Positions 1 through 7,271 of a stretch of 14,644 nucleotides of DNA are shown here, piece by piece; the first letter of the stretch is position 1, and each line of letters starts with the position of its first letter. The stretch is from Spirochaetota bacterium. GTDB taxonomy: Bacteria; Spirochaetota; Spirochaetia; Treponematales; Treponemataceae. Position numbers and translations under genes: made by a program. The stretch is taken from positions 304-14,947 of the forward strand of contig JAKJFV010000005.1 in the NCBI GenBank assembly GCA_022704725.1. The letters run 5' to 3'. A model generated the notes under the pieces. It was not told the origin of the DNA, made no database searches, and saw nothing but the letters and a program-made list of their open reading frames with translations.

Positions 1-447
1 TGAAGTAAATGAAGCAAGAATAAACTGCACCAGACCATGAACAAAACGGCCGGCAATCATCGCAATTAAAAGACTCACAAGAAAGGAGAGATAATTTTTT
101 TTCTGTGAAAAAAGTGCTGACTGAACCAGAGAAGAGAGAAGTCCGTAGGCAGCTAACTCAAAAAGCATAGCGATGCCGGTTGGAAAAAGTACCGGCATTC
201 CTGTGAGCATCATGGAAAAAAGCACAGAAAAAATTCCGACAATAACACCGGAAACAGGTCCTAGAATAAGTGATGAAAGCAGCACCGGATAGTGCATTGG
301 TGAAAAACTAACTGCTGCAATTCCCAGACGGTGAAAAATTACCGGAAGCGAGACTCCCAGTGCAGTAAAGAGAATTGTTAGTATAATAGACTGCAGGAGT
401 GAAGCTGAAACAGAGCGCACAGCCGCTGTATTACGCTGAATTGACAT
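1..447 (-). CDS. ECF transporter S component-like membrane protein (3' end beyond window)
   Basis: This is the first 149 codons of a gene that continues past base 1. The frame is open throughout and begins with ATG at 445-447, 5 bases downstream of a strong GGAGG. The product is very hydrophobic, with several membrane segments. It carries a run near residues 45-90 (HYPVLLSSLILGPVSG, then LTGMPVLFPTGIAMLFELAAYG) that resembles the substrate-binding S subunits of energy-coupling-factor vitamin transporters. In that family the S subunit binds a vitamin or similar small molecule and works with a membrane T subunit and two ATPases, none of which lie in this window, so a shared ECF module elsewhere is likely. 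The substrate cannot be told from this fragment. It lies downstream of amt in the same direction, but a terminator-like hairpin and a possible own promoter lie between them, so it may be transcribed separately. The family call is by pattern recognition only. Confidence 0.72.
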   Translation of the reverse strand, partial: MSIQRNTAAVRSVSASLLQSIILTILFTALGVSLPVIFHRLGIAAVSFSPMHYPVLLSSLILGPVSGVIVGIFSVLFSMMLTGMPVLFPTGIAMLFELAAYGLLSSLVQSALFSQKKNYLSFLVSLLIAMIAGRFVHGLVQFILASFTS

Positions 448-456
448 ATATGCCTC

Positions 457-499
457 CAAAAAAAGAAGTAAAGACCGCTTAAAAACACTAAGCGATCTT
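457..499 (-). terminator. Terminator-like hairpin after amt / in leader of the ECF gene
   Basis: Read on the minus strand, AAGATCGCTT (490-499) pairs with AAGCGGTCTT (471-480): ten base pairs including one G-T wobble, around a 9-base loop. A T-rich tract ending in seven Ts follows, immediately before the ECF gene's GGAGG. This is the layout of a Rho-independent terminator for amt. Because a promoter-like sequence lies just upstream of the hairpin, it could instead act as a leader hairpin or attenuator of the ECF gene. Confidence 0.6.
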
Positions 500-505
500 G
501 CCATT

Positions 506-535
506 AGTATACTAAAGATGGTATACGGATGTCCA
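506..535 (-). promoter_or_regulatory. Possible sigma70-type promoter for the ECF gene
   Basis: On the minus strand, TGGACA (530-535) is followed after 18 bases by TATACT (506-511). The -35 element overlaps the very end of amt. The -10 element lies within a perfect 12-base palindrome, TTAGTATACTAA, at 504-515. Predicted initiation falls near 499, the first base of the terminator-like stem. The match is good but based on eye alone. Confidence 0.4.
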
Positions 536-536
536 G

Positions 537-2339
537 TTAGGCGCTCGTCTTACACTCCTTTATTTCTTTTATAATAACCATACTGTGAAGAATTTTTGTT
601 TTATGTTTATCATAAATACGCTTAAAAATAAAGGAAAGCTTTCTTCTTTCGGTAAATACAGTGTCCGTTCCCGGAACCTTTCTATGAACAGCAACATCAA
701 TGGTACCCAGAGGATTTAATCGGTCTAGTGAACCGTTTTTATAGTTCATGTTAAAAAGAACCGGTAAAAATTCCTGTAAGCCTTTAAGCTTCTGCTCTCC
801 CAAAAAGCGGGACATTAACAGAAGGAAGCTTCTTCCCTCTAAATCCCTGCAGCACAAAAGACGTTCTGCTGCAGCCGAATAATTGGGACAGACAGTACAG
901 TCTTCATTAATCAGCAATAAGCCGTCAGATACATTAGTAAGAATTTCATCATACTCGCTTTTTGCAATCGTCGATCCCTCAAGATTGTCCATAACCTTGT
1001 TGTATAAATGTGCTATTTGACCAATTTCGGTAAAATGATCCTCAGGCAGACGGACAGAAAGATCTCCGGTTTCCGCCTGACTTTCCATCTTTGAATACAG
1101 ATCAAATATCTGAGTAGAAGCGCCGTGCTCTGCAATATTGAGCCCTGCATCCTCATCGACTGAACTTACTCTCATTGGATGAATTGCATTTACAATTTTC
1201 AAACTGATAAAGGCAAGCCCAAAAGCCCATACACCGCACGATGCAACACCTATGAGCTGTGCAAGAAACTGACTTCCCATTACAGGATCTGTCATAAGAA
1301 TTGCAGGATCTCCGAAAATTCCGACCGCTAAGGTTCCCCAGATTCCGGCTGCAAGGTGAACAGGGATTGCACCGACAGCATCATCGAGTTTTAATGCATC
1401 AAGCAGTTTTGTACAGAAAAGCATAACGGCACCGCCTACAGCGCCAATAATAATTGCTTCTGCAGGGCTCACTGCATGACAGCCGGCCGTAATTGCAACA
1501 AGACCCGCAAGACTTCCGTTAAGAACAAAGTTTACATTTGGAATGCCCGTCATAATCCAGCCTAAGGCAAGTGAAAAAATTAAACCGGAAGCGGATGCAA
1601 GACAGGTGTTTAAGATAATGCCGGGAACCTGACCGTTGAAGGCAAGAGTCGATCCTCCGTTAAAGCCTATCCAGCCGAACCATAAAATAAATACGCCTGC
1701 AACTGCAAGAGGAATGTTTGAGCCCTGAATTTCGTTCGACTTTCCATCTTTTGTAAACCGGCCCTTTCTCGATCCCAAAATAATAATTCCTGCAAGACCG
1801 ACATAGCCGCCTACAGAGTGTACTACTGTAGAACCTGCAAAGTCGACAAAACCCAGAGCGCTCAGCCATCCTGTTCCGGATGAGATTGATGCCCCCTGAA
1901 GACCGCCCCATGCCCAGTGTCCGAAAACCGGATAAATTACCGAAGATATGAGAATGGTCGTAACTATATAGCTGGAGTATTTCATACGTTCGGCAACGGC
2001 TCCCGATACTATGGTTGCAGATGTGGAACAAAACATCATTTGGAATAACAGAAAAACTGCAAGATTATAGTGATCCTCTCCGGTAAAACCGGGGAAAAAG
2101 TGACTTAACCCAATAAATCCGGCCTTTGAAGAGCCGAACATAAAGGCAAAACCGCAAATCCAGTACATAACAGAAGAAAGACCGATGTCGGTTAAATTTT
2201 TAATTGCAACGTTAATGCTGTTTTTTTCCCGTGTCATTCCCGACTCAACCATCGAGAATCCGGGCTGCATAAAAAACACCAAAGCTGCGCAAATAATGAC
2301 CCACAAGTTGTCTGCAAGCGTGATCATAGTAAGATCCAT
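537..2339 (-). CDS. amt: Ammonium transporter with C-terminal HAMP-like and PAS-like sensory extension
   Basis: This is an inner-membrane ammonium channel of the Amt/Rh family. Residues 1 to about 400 form the channel core. The twin-histidine pair of the conduction pore is visible as H174 (FAGSTVVHSVGG) and H328 (IPVHLAAGIWG), D166 precedes the first, and a FGWIGFNGGS motif lies near 221-230. The core ends with the usual Amt tail signature near 399-406 (GLNIAEHG). Ordinary Amt proteins are about 400-450 residues; this one has 600. The extra part starts with a HAMP-like stretch (about 410-453, GDLSVRLPEDHFTEIGQIAH), followed by a PAS-like domain (about 458-590, NVSDGLLLINED). No kinase, GGDEF or methyl-accepting output domain follows. 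ATG at 2337-2339 has GGAGG at 2346-2350, seven bases upstream. No glnB/glnK gene is adjacent. A second Met at residue 5 is a possible alternative start. A transport plus sensing role (transceptor) is inference. Confidence 0.95.
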   Translation of the reverse strand: MDLTMITLADNLWVIICAALVFFMQPGFSMVESGMTREKNSINVAIKNLTDIGLSSVMYWICGFAFMFGSSKAGFIGLSHFFPGFTGEDHYNLAVFLLFQMMFCSTSATIVSGAVAERMKYSSYIVTTILISSVIYPVFGHWAWGGLQGASISSGTGWLSALGFVDFAGSTVVHSVGGYVGLAGIIILGSRKGRFTKDGKSNEIQGSNIPLAVAGVFILWFGWIGFNGGSTLAFNGQVPGIILNTCLASASGLIFSLALGWIMTGIPNVNFVLNGSLAGLVAITAGCHAVSPAEAIIIGAVGGAVMLFCTKLLDALKLDDAVGAIPVHLAAGIWGTLAVGIFGDPAILMTDPVMGSQFLAQLIGVASCGVWAFGLAFISLKIVNAIHPMRVSSVDEDAGLNIAEHGASTQIFDLYSKMESQAETGDLSVRLPEDHFTEIGQIAHLYNKVMDNLEGSTIAKSEYDEILTNVSDGLLLINEDCTVCPNYSAAAERLLCCRDLEGRSFLLLMSRFLGEQKLKGLQEFLPVLFNMNYKNGSLDRLNPLGTIDVAVHRKVPGTDTVFTERRKLSFIFKRIYDKHKTKILHSMVIIKEIKECKTSA

Positions 2340-2390
2340 AACAAACCTCCATATTCAAGGCAGGCTTGCTGCAGATCCTCCTCATGCTGT

Positions 2391-2440
2391 TTAAAATAAA
2401 AAAGGCAAAGAAGCCGGGGAATATCCGCAGCGCCTTTGCC
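2391..2440 (-). terminator. Probable Rho-independent terminator after the MATE gene
   Basis: On the minus strand, GGCAAAG (2434-2440) pairs perfectly with CTTTGCC (2404-2410) across a 23-base GC-rich loop that may pair further. It is followed by TTTTTATTTTAA. It lies between the MATE stop codon and the amt ribosome site, so it would insulate amt from the marR-MATE unit. Confidence 0.62.
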
Positions 2441-2476
2441 GTTGGTAATAAACGGACTATAGCATGTCAAAAAAAA

Positions 2477-3841
2477 CTATGCAATAGGTTTTTGCAATTT
2501 TTTTATAGATCTAAAAATTATCAGGTACATGACCGCAGCTAAAACCGTTGAAAATATGTCGGCAGAGGGCTGCGCATAAATTATTCCTTGAAGACCGAAC
2601 AAAGAATTGCTTATAAAAAGCACCGGAATAAACACAAAACCCTGCCTCGATATAGTCAGGATTAAAGACGGCAGCGCCTTTCCCAAAGCCTGGAAGGTAT
2701 TAAGGAAAATAAACATAAGACCGAGAACGGGAGATGAAAGCATCTGCGCTCTAATAATCATTGCGCCGTACTTAACAACCTCATCGTTGTCTATAAACAA
2801 GGCAACAACCTTCTCTCTAAACAGCATAGTTAGAGTTAACAGAATAATTCCGCAGATTACACAAACAGCCGATGAAAAAACGATGGTTTTATTCATACGT
2901 GCATAATTTTTACTGGCAAAATTATAACCGATTAACGGCTGAATTCCCTGCCCTATTCCTATAAAAAGCATTATTGCAATGGTGAACAGGCGCCCCGAAA
3001 TTCCCATACCGGCAACCACAGTGTCGCCGTAGGAAGCTACAAAATTGTTAAGAACAACATTGGAAATACTCATGAGAATATTTCCTATTGAAACCGGAAT
3101 TCCAATTGCAAAGACAGGGGCAAGAATACGTGACTGAATTTCAATATGCTTAGGGCTTAGACTTAATAGACTGTGCGACTTTAACATATGTAAAAGATAA
3201 AAGAGAACAGATACCGCATTGCCGATTATCGTAGCAATAGCAGCGCCCGAAACACCCATCTTAAGCCAGAGGATCATTATTGGATCAAGTATGATATTTA
3301 CAATCGTACCTGCCATCATACCGCGCATCGATTCTTTTGCAGCACCCTCTGATCGTACTATCTGGCCAAGGGCAACAGATAAAACAACAAGAGGAGCGCC
3401 AAGTGCTATATAGAATAAGTAGTCCTTGGCAAAACCATAGGTTTGTCCGCTTGTACCGGCAATCTTCAATATTCCGGGCATAAAAATGAGAAAAAAGAGC
3501 ATTGCCGCAAAACCGAAGGCCGAAGCTGTATATAAACAAGTCGATGAGACTTTTTTTACTTCATCATATTTTCTCTGTCCAAGAAGACGCGATATATGAG
3601 CGCCGCCTCCTATGCCGAAAATATTTCCTATTGCCATAAGAAGTAAAAATAAGGGCATTGTGAGGGAAACGGCTGCAACTTGATTAGGATCTCCGGTTTG
3701 ACCGACAAAAAAGGTGTCGACCATATTATAGACAACCGAAACCATCATACCCATAACCGTTGGAAGAGCAAGGGTCAGCACTGCTTTAGGAACAGGAATT
3801 GTCTCAAACAGTGCAATGCGTTTTTCATTAGGAGAATTCAT
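2477..3841 (-). CDS. MATE family multidrug/cation efflux transporter
   Basis: This is an inner-membrane antiporter of the multidrug and toxic compound extrusion family, which expels cationic drugs or metabolites using a sodium or proton gradient. The 454 residues fit the family's usual size (about 440-470), with about twelve hydrophobic segments in two similar halves. The N-terminal half shows typical MATE text: MVDTFFVGQTGDPNQVAAVS near residues 40-60 and IFGIGGGAHISRLLGQRKYDE near 73-94. The second half carries IGIGQGIQPLIGYNFASKNY near 295-315, the paired motif. The style is closest to MepA-like pumps of anaerobes. The gene lies 58 bases downstream of a MarR regulator in the same direction, a common regulator-pump pairing. 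No convincing Shine-Dalgarno precedes the ATG at 3839-3841, so the exact start is less sure than the family call. Substrate is unknown. Confidence 0.93.
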   Translation of the reverse strand: MNSPNEKRIALFETIPVPKAVLTLALPTVMGMMVSVVYNMVDTFFVGQTGDPNQVAAVSLTMPLFLLLMAIGNIFGIGGGAHISRLLGQRKYDEVKKVSSTCLYTASAFGFAAMLFFLIFMPGILKIAGTSGQTYGFAKDYLFYIALGAPLVVLSVALGQIVRSEGAAKESMRGMMAGTIVNIILDPIMILWLKMGVSGAAIATIIGNAVSVLFYLLHMLKSHSLLSLSPKHIEIQSRILAPVFAIGIPVSIGNILMSISNVVLNNFVASYGDTVVAGMGISGRLFTIAIMLFIGIGQGIQPLIGYNFASKNYARMNKTIVFSSAVCVICGIILLTLTMLFREKVVALFIDNDEVVKYGAMIIRAQMLSSPVLGLMFIFLNTFQALGKALPSLILTISRQGFVFIPVLFISNSLFGLQGIIYAQPSADIFSTVLAAVMYLIIFRSIKKLQKPIA

Positions 3842-3899
3842 CGTAAACCGCTGCTGTACAAGTGTAAATAATATAAAAATGACATACTGCTATACAGGC

Positions 3900-4397
3900 T
3901 TAAAAAGTAAAATTTTTTTCTCTTGAAAGAGATTCGTACAGGGAATTTAGACATTTAATAAAAATCTCTCTTTCGTCTTTTGAAAAAGTCTCAAGGAGCT
4001 CTGACTCCATTTTAACAAAGCCGTCAAAAGATTTCTCTTGAATCTCATAACCCTTTTGAGTAAGAATGAGCCTCTTCCACCGCCTGTCTTGTGCAAAGAT
4101 ATCGCGTTTTACAAGATCCTTTGCCTCAAGCCGGTTCAAAAGCCCTGTTACAGTTGGATTCGAAAGCCCGAAAAATTCCTCAAGATCCTTTTGAAAAACA
4201 TCTGTCGGTTCACCGATTTTCGTATTGGTTGCCTTTGCATGCATAGCCAGATACTTCAGTATTTGAGCCTGAGACCACGTTATATTGAACTTCTGCAGGT
4301 ACCTATTGCTTTTAGCAGTAAGCAGAATTTCAATCTTTTTGATAACCCCTCCGATCATCAACTCTTTTCGTTTTTCTACCATTCTATATGGATACAT
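3900..4397 (-). CDS. MarR family winged-helix transcriptional regulator
   Basis: This is a cytoplasmic dimeric DNA-binding protein, probably repressing its own operon with the downstream MATE pump until a ligand binds. The centre shows the MarR winged-helix pattern: helix and recognition helix QKDLEEFFGLSNPTVTGLLN at about 69-88, then LEAKDLVKR and the wing, where the usual D-R-R appears as AQDRRWKRLILT. Helical flanks on both sides would form the dimer interface. Size (165 residues) is normal. The longest frame starts at ATG 4395-4397, but no ribosome site precedes it, and a TTGACT promoter element lies only 15 bases upstream. Met6 (4382) or Met14 (4358, preceded by a weak AAAGAG) could be the true start; starting at Met14 gives a compact MarR N-terminus. 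The pairing with a MATE pump supports a drug- or stress-responsive role. The inducer is unknown. Confidence 0.88.
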   Translation of the reverse strand: MYPYRMVEKRKELMIGGVIKKIEILLTAKSNRYLQKFNITWSQAQILKYLAMHAKATNTKIGEPTDVFQKDLEEFFGLSNPTVTGLLNRLEAKDLVKRDIFAQDRRWKRLILTQKGYEIQEKSFDGFVKMESELLETFSKDEREIFIKCLNSLYESLSREKNFTF

Positions 4398-4417
4398 AAT
4401 TATCAGTTTAAAGTCAA
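4389..4417 (-). promoter_or_regulatory. Possible promoter of the marR-MATE unit
   Basis: On the minus strand, TTGACT (4412-4417) is followed after 17 bases by TATCCA (4389-4394), a weak -10. An imperfect inverted repeat, TGATA...TATCCA, overlaps the spacer and -10 and could be a MarR site. If this is the promoter, transcription starts inside the longest marR frame, favouring a downstream start codon. Confidence 0.33.
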
Positions 4418-4474
4418 CGAAAAATAAAAAAAATGTCTGTATAAGCTATATATTTTAATTTTATTTTTACTTTG

Positions 4475-5299
4475 TTAATTTTTTTTCGCCAATAAACTGT
4501 ACCTTGATTGAAGATTTGAAGCATTTTTAAAAAATATCTTCTGCTCATCGGCTTCGGACAGTCCCAAAGATTTAATGAACAGAACCTGCTGTTTTTGATT
4601 AAGCCAGGGAGAATCACTCCCGAAAACCAGCCGGTCAATGCCGTGTTTTTCCATAATCGATTCCAGCAGGGATTTATCGGTTTCATGAGAAAATGATGTA
4701 TCAAAATAACAGGAAGAACCTGCAAGGCAGGGCAGAACGTCTTTCCATGCATCCCAGCCTCCAAGATGTGCTGCAACGAGAGTTAGAGAAGGATGCCGCT
4801 CAACAAGAGTCCGTATTCTTGACGGATGGGCATTATCAGCCTTGCCGAAACCTATATCATAGCCCGCGTGAAGTACTGTCATAATACCTTTTTTTTCAAG
4901 CATAGAGAAAAAATCATACAAATCAGGAGCATCTGCATAAAAATGCTGGTAGAGGGGATGGAGTTTTACCGCTCTAATCCCCGCATTAAACAAATCATCT
5001 ATATCCTTTTCCCAGGTGTCACTATACGGATACACCGATCCGAGGGGAAAAATTCGTTCACCTGCAATTTCTTTTGACCAGGCAATAATTGAGGAGGTCT
5101 GAGAGGGTTTTGTTGCAATATTGGCAATCCACGAAGTGTGTATACCCGCCTCATCCATGGAAGTGAGAAGCGAATTCAAAGTTCCCTCTGTATGCGGTTT
5201 ATAATCGCCTGAGTGCTCGGCCAATGAAGCTATAGCCCTGGGAGCAAGGGTATCGGGAAAGATATGAGTGTGGGTATCAATTATCTTTGTAAAATCCAT
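4475..5299 (-). CDS. Amidohydrolase family metal-dependent hydrolase
   Basis: This is a predicted cytoplasmic TIM-barrel metalloenzyme of the amidohydrolase superfamily (amidohydrolase_2 / TatD-like). The 274 residues carry the expected metal ligands: H10-T-H12 on the first strand (IDTHTHIF), H114 in AVKLHP, H144 in TVLHAGYD, H178 in VAAHLGG and the catalytic Asp229 in FGSDSPW, with NAS at 259-261 near the C-terminus. Relatives include hydrolases and decarboxylases, so the reaction cannot be named. The gene is divergent from the TetR-liv-paaK operon across 158 bases, which permits but does not prove a shared aromatic or acyl substrate theme. The start at 5297-5299 gives the natural N-terminus MDFTKIIDTHTH, but no Shine-Dalgarno is visible. 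A TTGACA lies at 5329-5334 with a TATACA at 5308-5313 (15-base spacer), placing initiation almost on the ATG. Confidence 0.87.
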   Translation of the reverse strand: MDFTKIIDTHTHIFPDTLAPRAIASLAEHSGDYKPHTEGTLNSLLTSMDEAGIHTSWIANIATKPSQTSSIIAWSKEIAGERIFPLGSVYPYSDTWEKDIDDLFNAGIRAVKLHPLYQHFYADAPDLYDFFSMLEKKGIMTVLHAGYDIGFGKADNAHPSRIRTLVERHPSLTLVAAHLGGWDAWKDVLPCLAGSSCYFDTSFSHETDKSLLESIMEKHGIDRLVFGSDSPWLNQKQQVLFIKSLGLSEADEQKIFFKNASNLQSRYSLLAKKN

Positions 5300-5380
5300 T
5301 TATCAACTGTATAACCTTGCTGTTTTCTTGTCAACATTTAACTAATACTGAATTTATTTAATTATAATGCATTTTTTTAA

Positions 5381-5409
5381 TTGACAAACTGTATATTACC
5401 CCTTATGCT
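5381..5409 (+). promoter_or_regulatory. Promoter of the tetR-liv-paaK operon
   Basis: A perfect -35 TTGACA (5381-5386), a 17-base spacer and a -10 TATGCT (5404-5409) form a near-consensus housekeeping promoter. It is preceded by an AT-rich stretch (5351-5380) that could help RNA polymerase binding. Predicted initiation is around 5415-5418, at the edge of the operator-like palindrome. Confidence 0.72.
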
Positions 5410-5417
5410 GATAAAAC

Positions 5418-5431
5418 CGACTGACCAGTCG
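5418..5431 (+). promoter_or_regulatory. Operator-like palindrome for the TetR regulator
   Basis: CGACTG-AC-CAGTCG is an inverted repeat with perfect 6-base arms and a 2-base centre. It sits directly after the predicted transcription start and 26 bases before the tetR GTG. Position and form are those of a TetR-family operator acting by blocking initiation or early elongation, implying autorepression and control of the whole operon. That this TetR binds here is inference. Confidence 0.65.
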
Positions 5432-5457
5432 TTATTACTATATGGAGATACAAAGGC

Positions 5458-6069
5458 GTGAAAGAGACCTTTTTTAATATATCAGAAGATAAAAAAAGAC
5501 GTGTAATAGATGCAGCTCTCACAGAATTTGCCTCTTCCGGCTATGAAAAAACAAGCCTCGACGCAGTAATAAGCAGAGCTGGGATTTCAAAAGGCGGATT
5601 GTATGAATATATTGAGTCAAAAAAAGACTTGTTCACCTTCATTTTAAACTACGCATACGAAGAGTTATTCACCTATATTCAAAACAAAAAACCGGCAGAT
5701 GCAGACTTTCCAAAAGATCCTCTTGAGAGGACACGATCCATCTCTTCCATCGCTGTTGATTTTTACATTCAATCACCGGAAATTATTTCATTTATTGTAG
5801 CCTCTTCTCAGGTGGGAGAGGCGGGCATAAGAAATTATGTACTGGATGTTTTTGACTCTTATTTTCTTAAACTCTATGAATCGTCAGATTTTTCATCTGC
5901 GAAATTTCACAAGGATCAGGTATTAAATTTACTAAAATGGCTTTTAATAAAAACCAGAAATGTGTTTCAGGAAAGTGTAGTCAGCGGAGGCGAGAAAAAT
6001 GAATGTAAAGAAAAGTATTTGAATGAATGGAAGTTTTATTTGAAAGTTTTAAAAGACGGCATGTATTGA
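5458..6069 (+). CDS. TetR/AcrR family transcriptional regulator
   Basis: This is a 203-residue, cytoplasmic one-component repressor and the first gene of the operon. The N-terminus has the TetR three-helix DNA-binding domain: VIDAALTEFASSGYEKTSL at about 16-34, followed by the helix-turn-helix VISRAGISKGGLYEYIESKK (37-56) and LF. The C-terminal 140 residues are helical and would bind the inducer and form the dimer. The start codon is GTG at 5458-5460, chosen because GGAG at 5444-5447 is well placed and the TetR domain begins at once. A promoter and a palindromic operator lie just upstream, so autoregulation is likely. Downstream genes encode an importer and an acyl-CoA ligase, so the inducer could be the imported acid or its CoA thioester, as in several known acyl-CoA-responsive TetR proteins. 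That is inference. Confidence 0.92.
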   Translation: MKETFFNISEDKKRRVIDAALTEFASSGYEKTSLDAVISRAGISKGGLYEYIESKKDLFTFILNYAYEELFTYIQNKKPADADFPKDPLERTRSISSIAVDFYIQSPEIISFIVASSQVGEAGIRNYVLDVFDSYFLKLYESSDFSSAKFHKDQVLNLLKWLLIKTRNVFQESVVSGGEKNECKEKYLNEWKFYLKVLKDGMY

Positions 6070-6104
6070 AAATTTTAAACATGCATGGAATCAGGAGGAA
6101 CAGG

Positions 6105-7271
6105 ATGATTCAAATTGGTAAAAAAAACGGCTGCAGGAAATGGCAGGCCGCTGCGGCGTTTCTGCTTATTACAGCAGGAACAGGTGTATTTGCAGCTACG
6201 ATAAAAATCGGAGCTATCTTTGCAGTAACTGGTCCGGCGTCCTATCTTGGCGCCCCGGAAGAAAAAACAGCGAAACTTTTTGTGGAAAACCTGAATAAAG
6301 CAGGCGGCATTAACGGCAATAAAATTGAACTTATTGTTAAAGACTCGGCCGGTTCTTCTGAAAAGGCTCTATCTTTTGCTAAACAGCTCATTGATGAGCA
6401 TGAGGTTGTTGCAATCATCGGTCCGACAACATCGGGGGAGTCTCTTGCAATAAAAGATTACTGCAATAAATCAAAGGTTCCTCTTATTTCCTGCGCTGCT
6501 GCAGAAACTATTGTTGAACCGGTTCTTCCCTTTGTTTTTAAAACACCTCAAAAAGACAGCTACGTTGTTAAATGGGCGTATCAGACTATGAAAGACAACG
6601 GCATAACAAAACTTGCAGTTGTTTCTTCAAATACAGGCTTCGGTGCAGGCGGAAAAACCCAGCTTGAAAAATATGCAAATGACTTTGGTATTACAGTTGT
6701 CCTTTCGGAGTCCTATGATGCTGCTGCTACAGATCTTTCATCATTGCTTACAAAGGTAAAAGGATCAGGGGCACAGGCTGTCATAAACTGGTCCATTGAA
6801 CCTGCACAATCTATTATAGCAAAAAACATGAAGCAGATGAATTTAACCATACCTCTGTATCAAAGCCATGGTTTCGGCAATATTAAATATGTTGAGGCCG
6901 CAGGCGATGCTGCAGATGGAATTATTTTCCCCTGCGGTAAACTCCTTGTTGCAGACCTGCTGCCGGATTCCGATTCTCAAAAAGCTCTTCTGCAGAAGTA
7001 CAGCACAGACTACAAGACAAAATATAAAGAAGATGCCTCCACGTTCGGCGGTCATGCCTACGATGCAATTCTACTCCTCACAACTGCAATTTCACAGGCA
7101 AAAAGTTCAGACCCTGTAAAAATTGCAGCAGCGCTGGAAAAAATCGCAAATCTTCCTGGAACAGCAGGTATTTTTACCATGAGTAAAACAGATCACAACG
7201 GGCTCGGCATGGATTCTATTGTTATGCTGACAGTTAAAAACGGCAAATTTGCATTGTACGGAACAAAATGA
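6105..7271 (+). CDS. livK: Liv-type ABC transporter periplasmic substrate-binding protein
   Basis: This is an extracytoplasmic binding protein of the type I fold (leucine/isoleucine/valine-binding family), 388 residues. It has a classic signal peptide: basic start (MIQIGKKNGCRKW), hydrophobic core and a cleavage-like GVFA-A after residue 30. The mature N-terminus IKIGAIFAVTGPASYLGAPE is the family hallmark, followed by NKAGGINGNKIELIVKDSAG and VVAIIGPTTSGESLAI. The frame stays open upstream to 6027, but ATG at 6105-6107 is chosen because AGGAGG (6093-6098) lies six bases before it and it begins the signal sequence. It starts 35 bases after tetR stops and its TGA overlaps the livH ATG (ATGA). 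Family members bind branched amino acids, amides, urea or aromatic acids. The CoA ligase in this operon suggests a carboxylic acid, perhaps aromatic. The ligand is not proven by the sequence. Confidence 0.93.
   Translation: MIQIGKKNGCRKWQAAAAFLLITAGTGVFAATIKIGAIFAVTGPASYLGAPEEKTAKLFVENLNKAGGINGNKIELIVKDSAGSSEKALSFAKQLIDEHEVVAIIGPTTSGESLAIKDYCNKSKVPLISCAAAETIVEPVLPFVFKTPQKDSYVVKWAYQTMKDNGITKLAVVSSNTGFGAGGKTQLEKYANDFGITVVLSESYDAAATDLSSLLTKVKGSGAQAVINWSIEPAQSIIAKNMKQMNLTIPLYQSHGFGNIKYVEAAGDAADGIIFPCGKLLVADLLPDSDSQKALLQKYSTDYKTKYKEDASTFGGHAYDAILLLTTAISQAKSSDPVKIAAALEKIANLPGTAGIFTMSKTDHNGLGMDSIVMLTVKNGKFALYGTK

Noticed and set aside
2425..2442. GG-N10-GC pattern upstream of amt that resembles a sigma54 promoter
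   Set aside because: It lies inside the MATE terminator hairpin, matches only the GG and GC core, and is about 90 bases from the amt start; likely chance.
6027..6104. Upstream extension of the livK reading frame overlapping the tetR 3' end
   Set aside because: No ribosome site precedes it, and it would bury the signal peptide. AGGAGG six bases before 6105 marks the true start.
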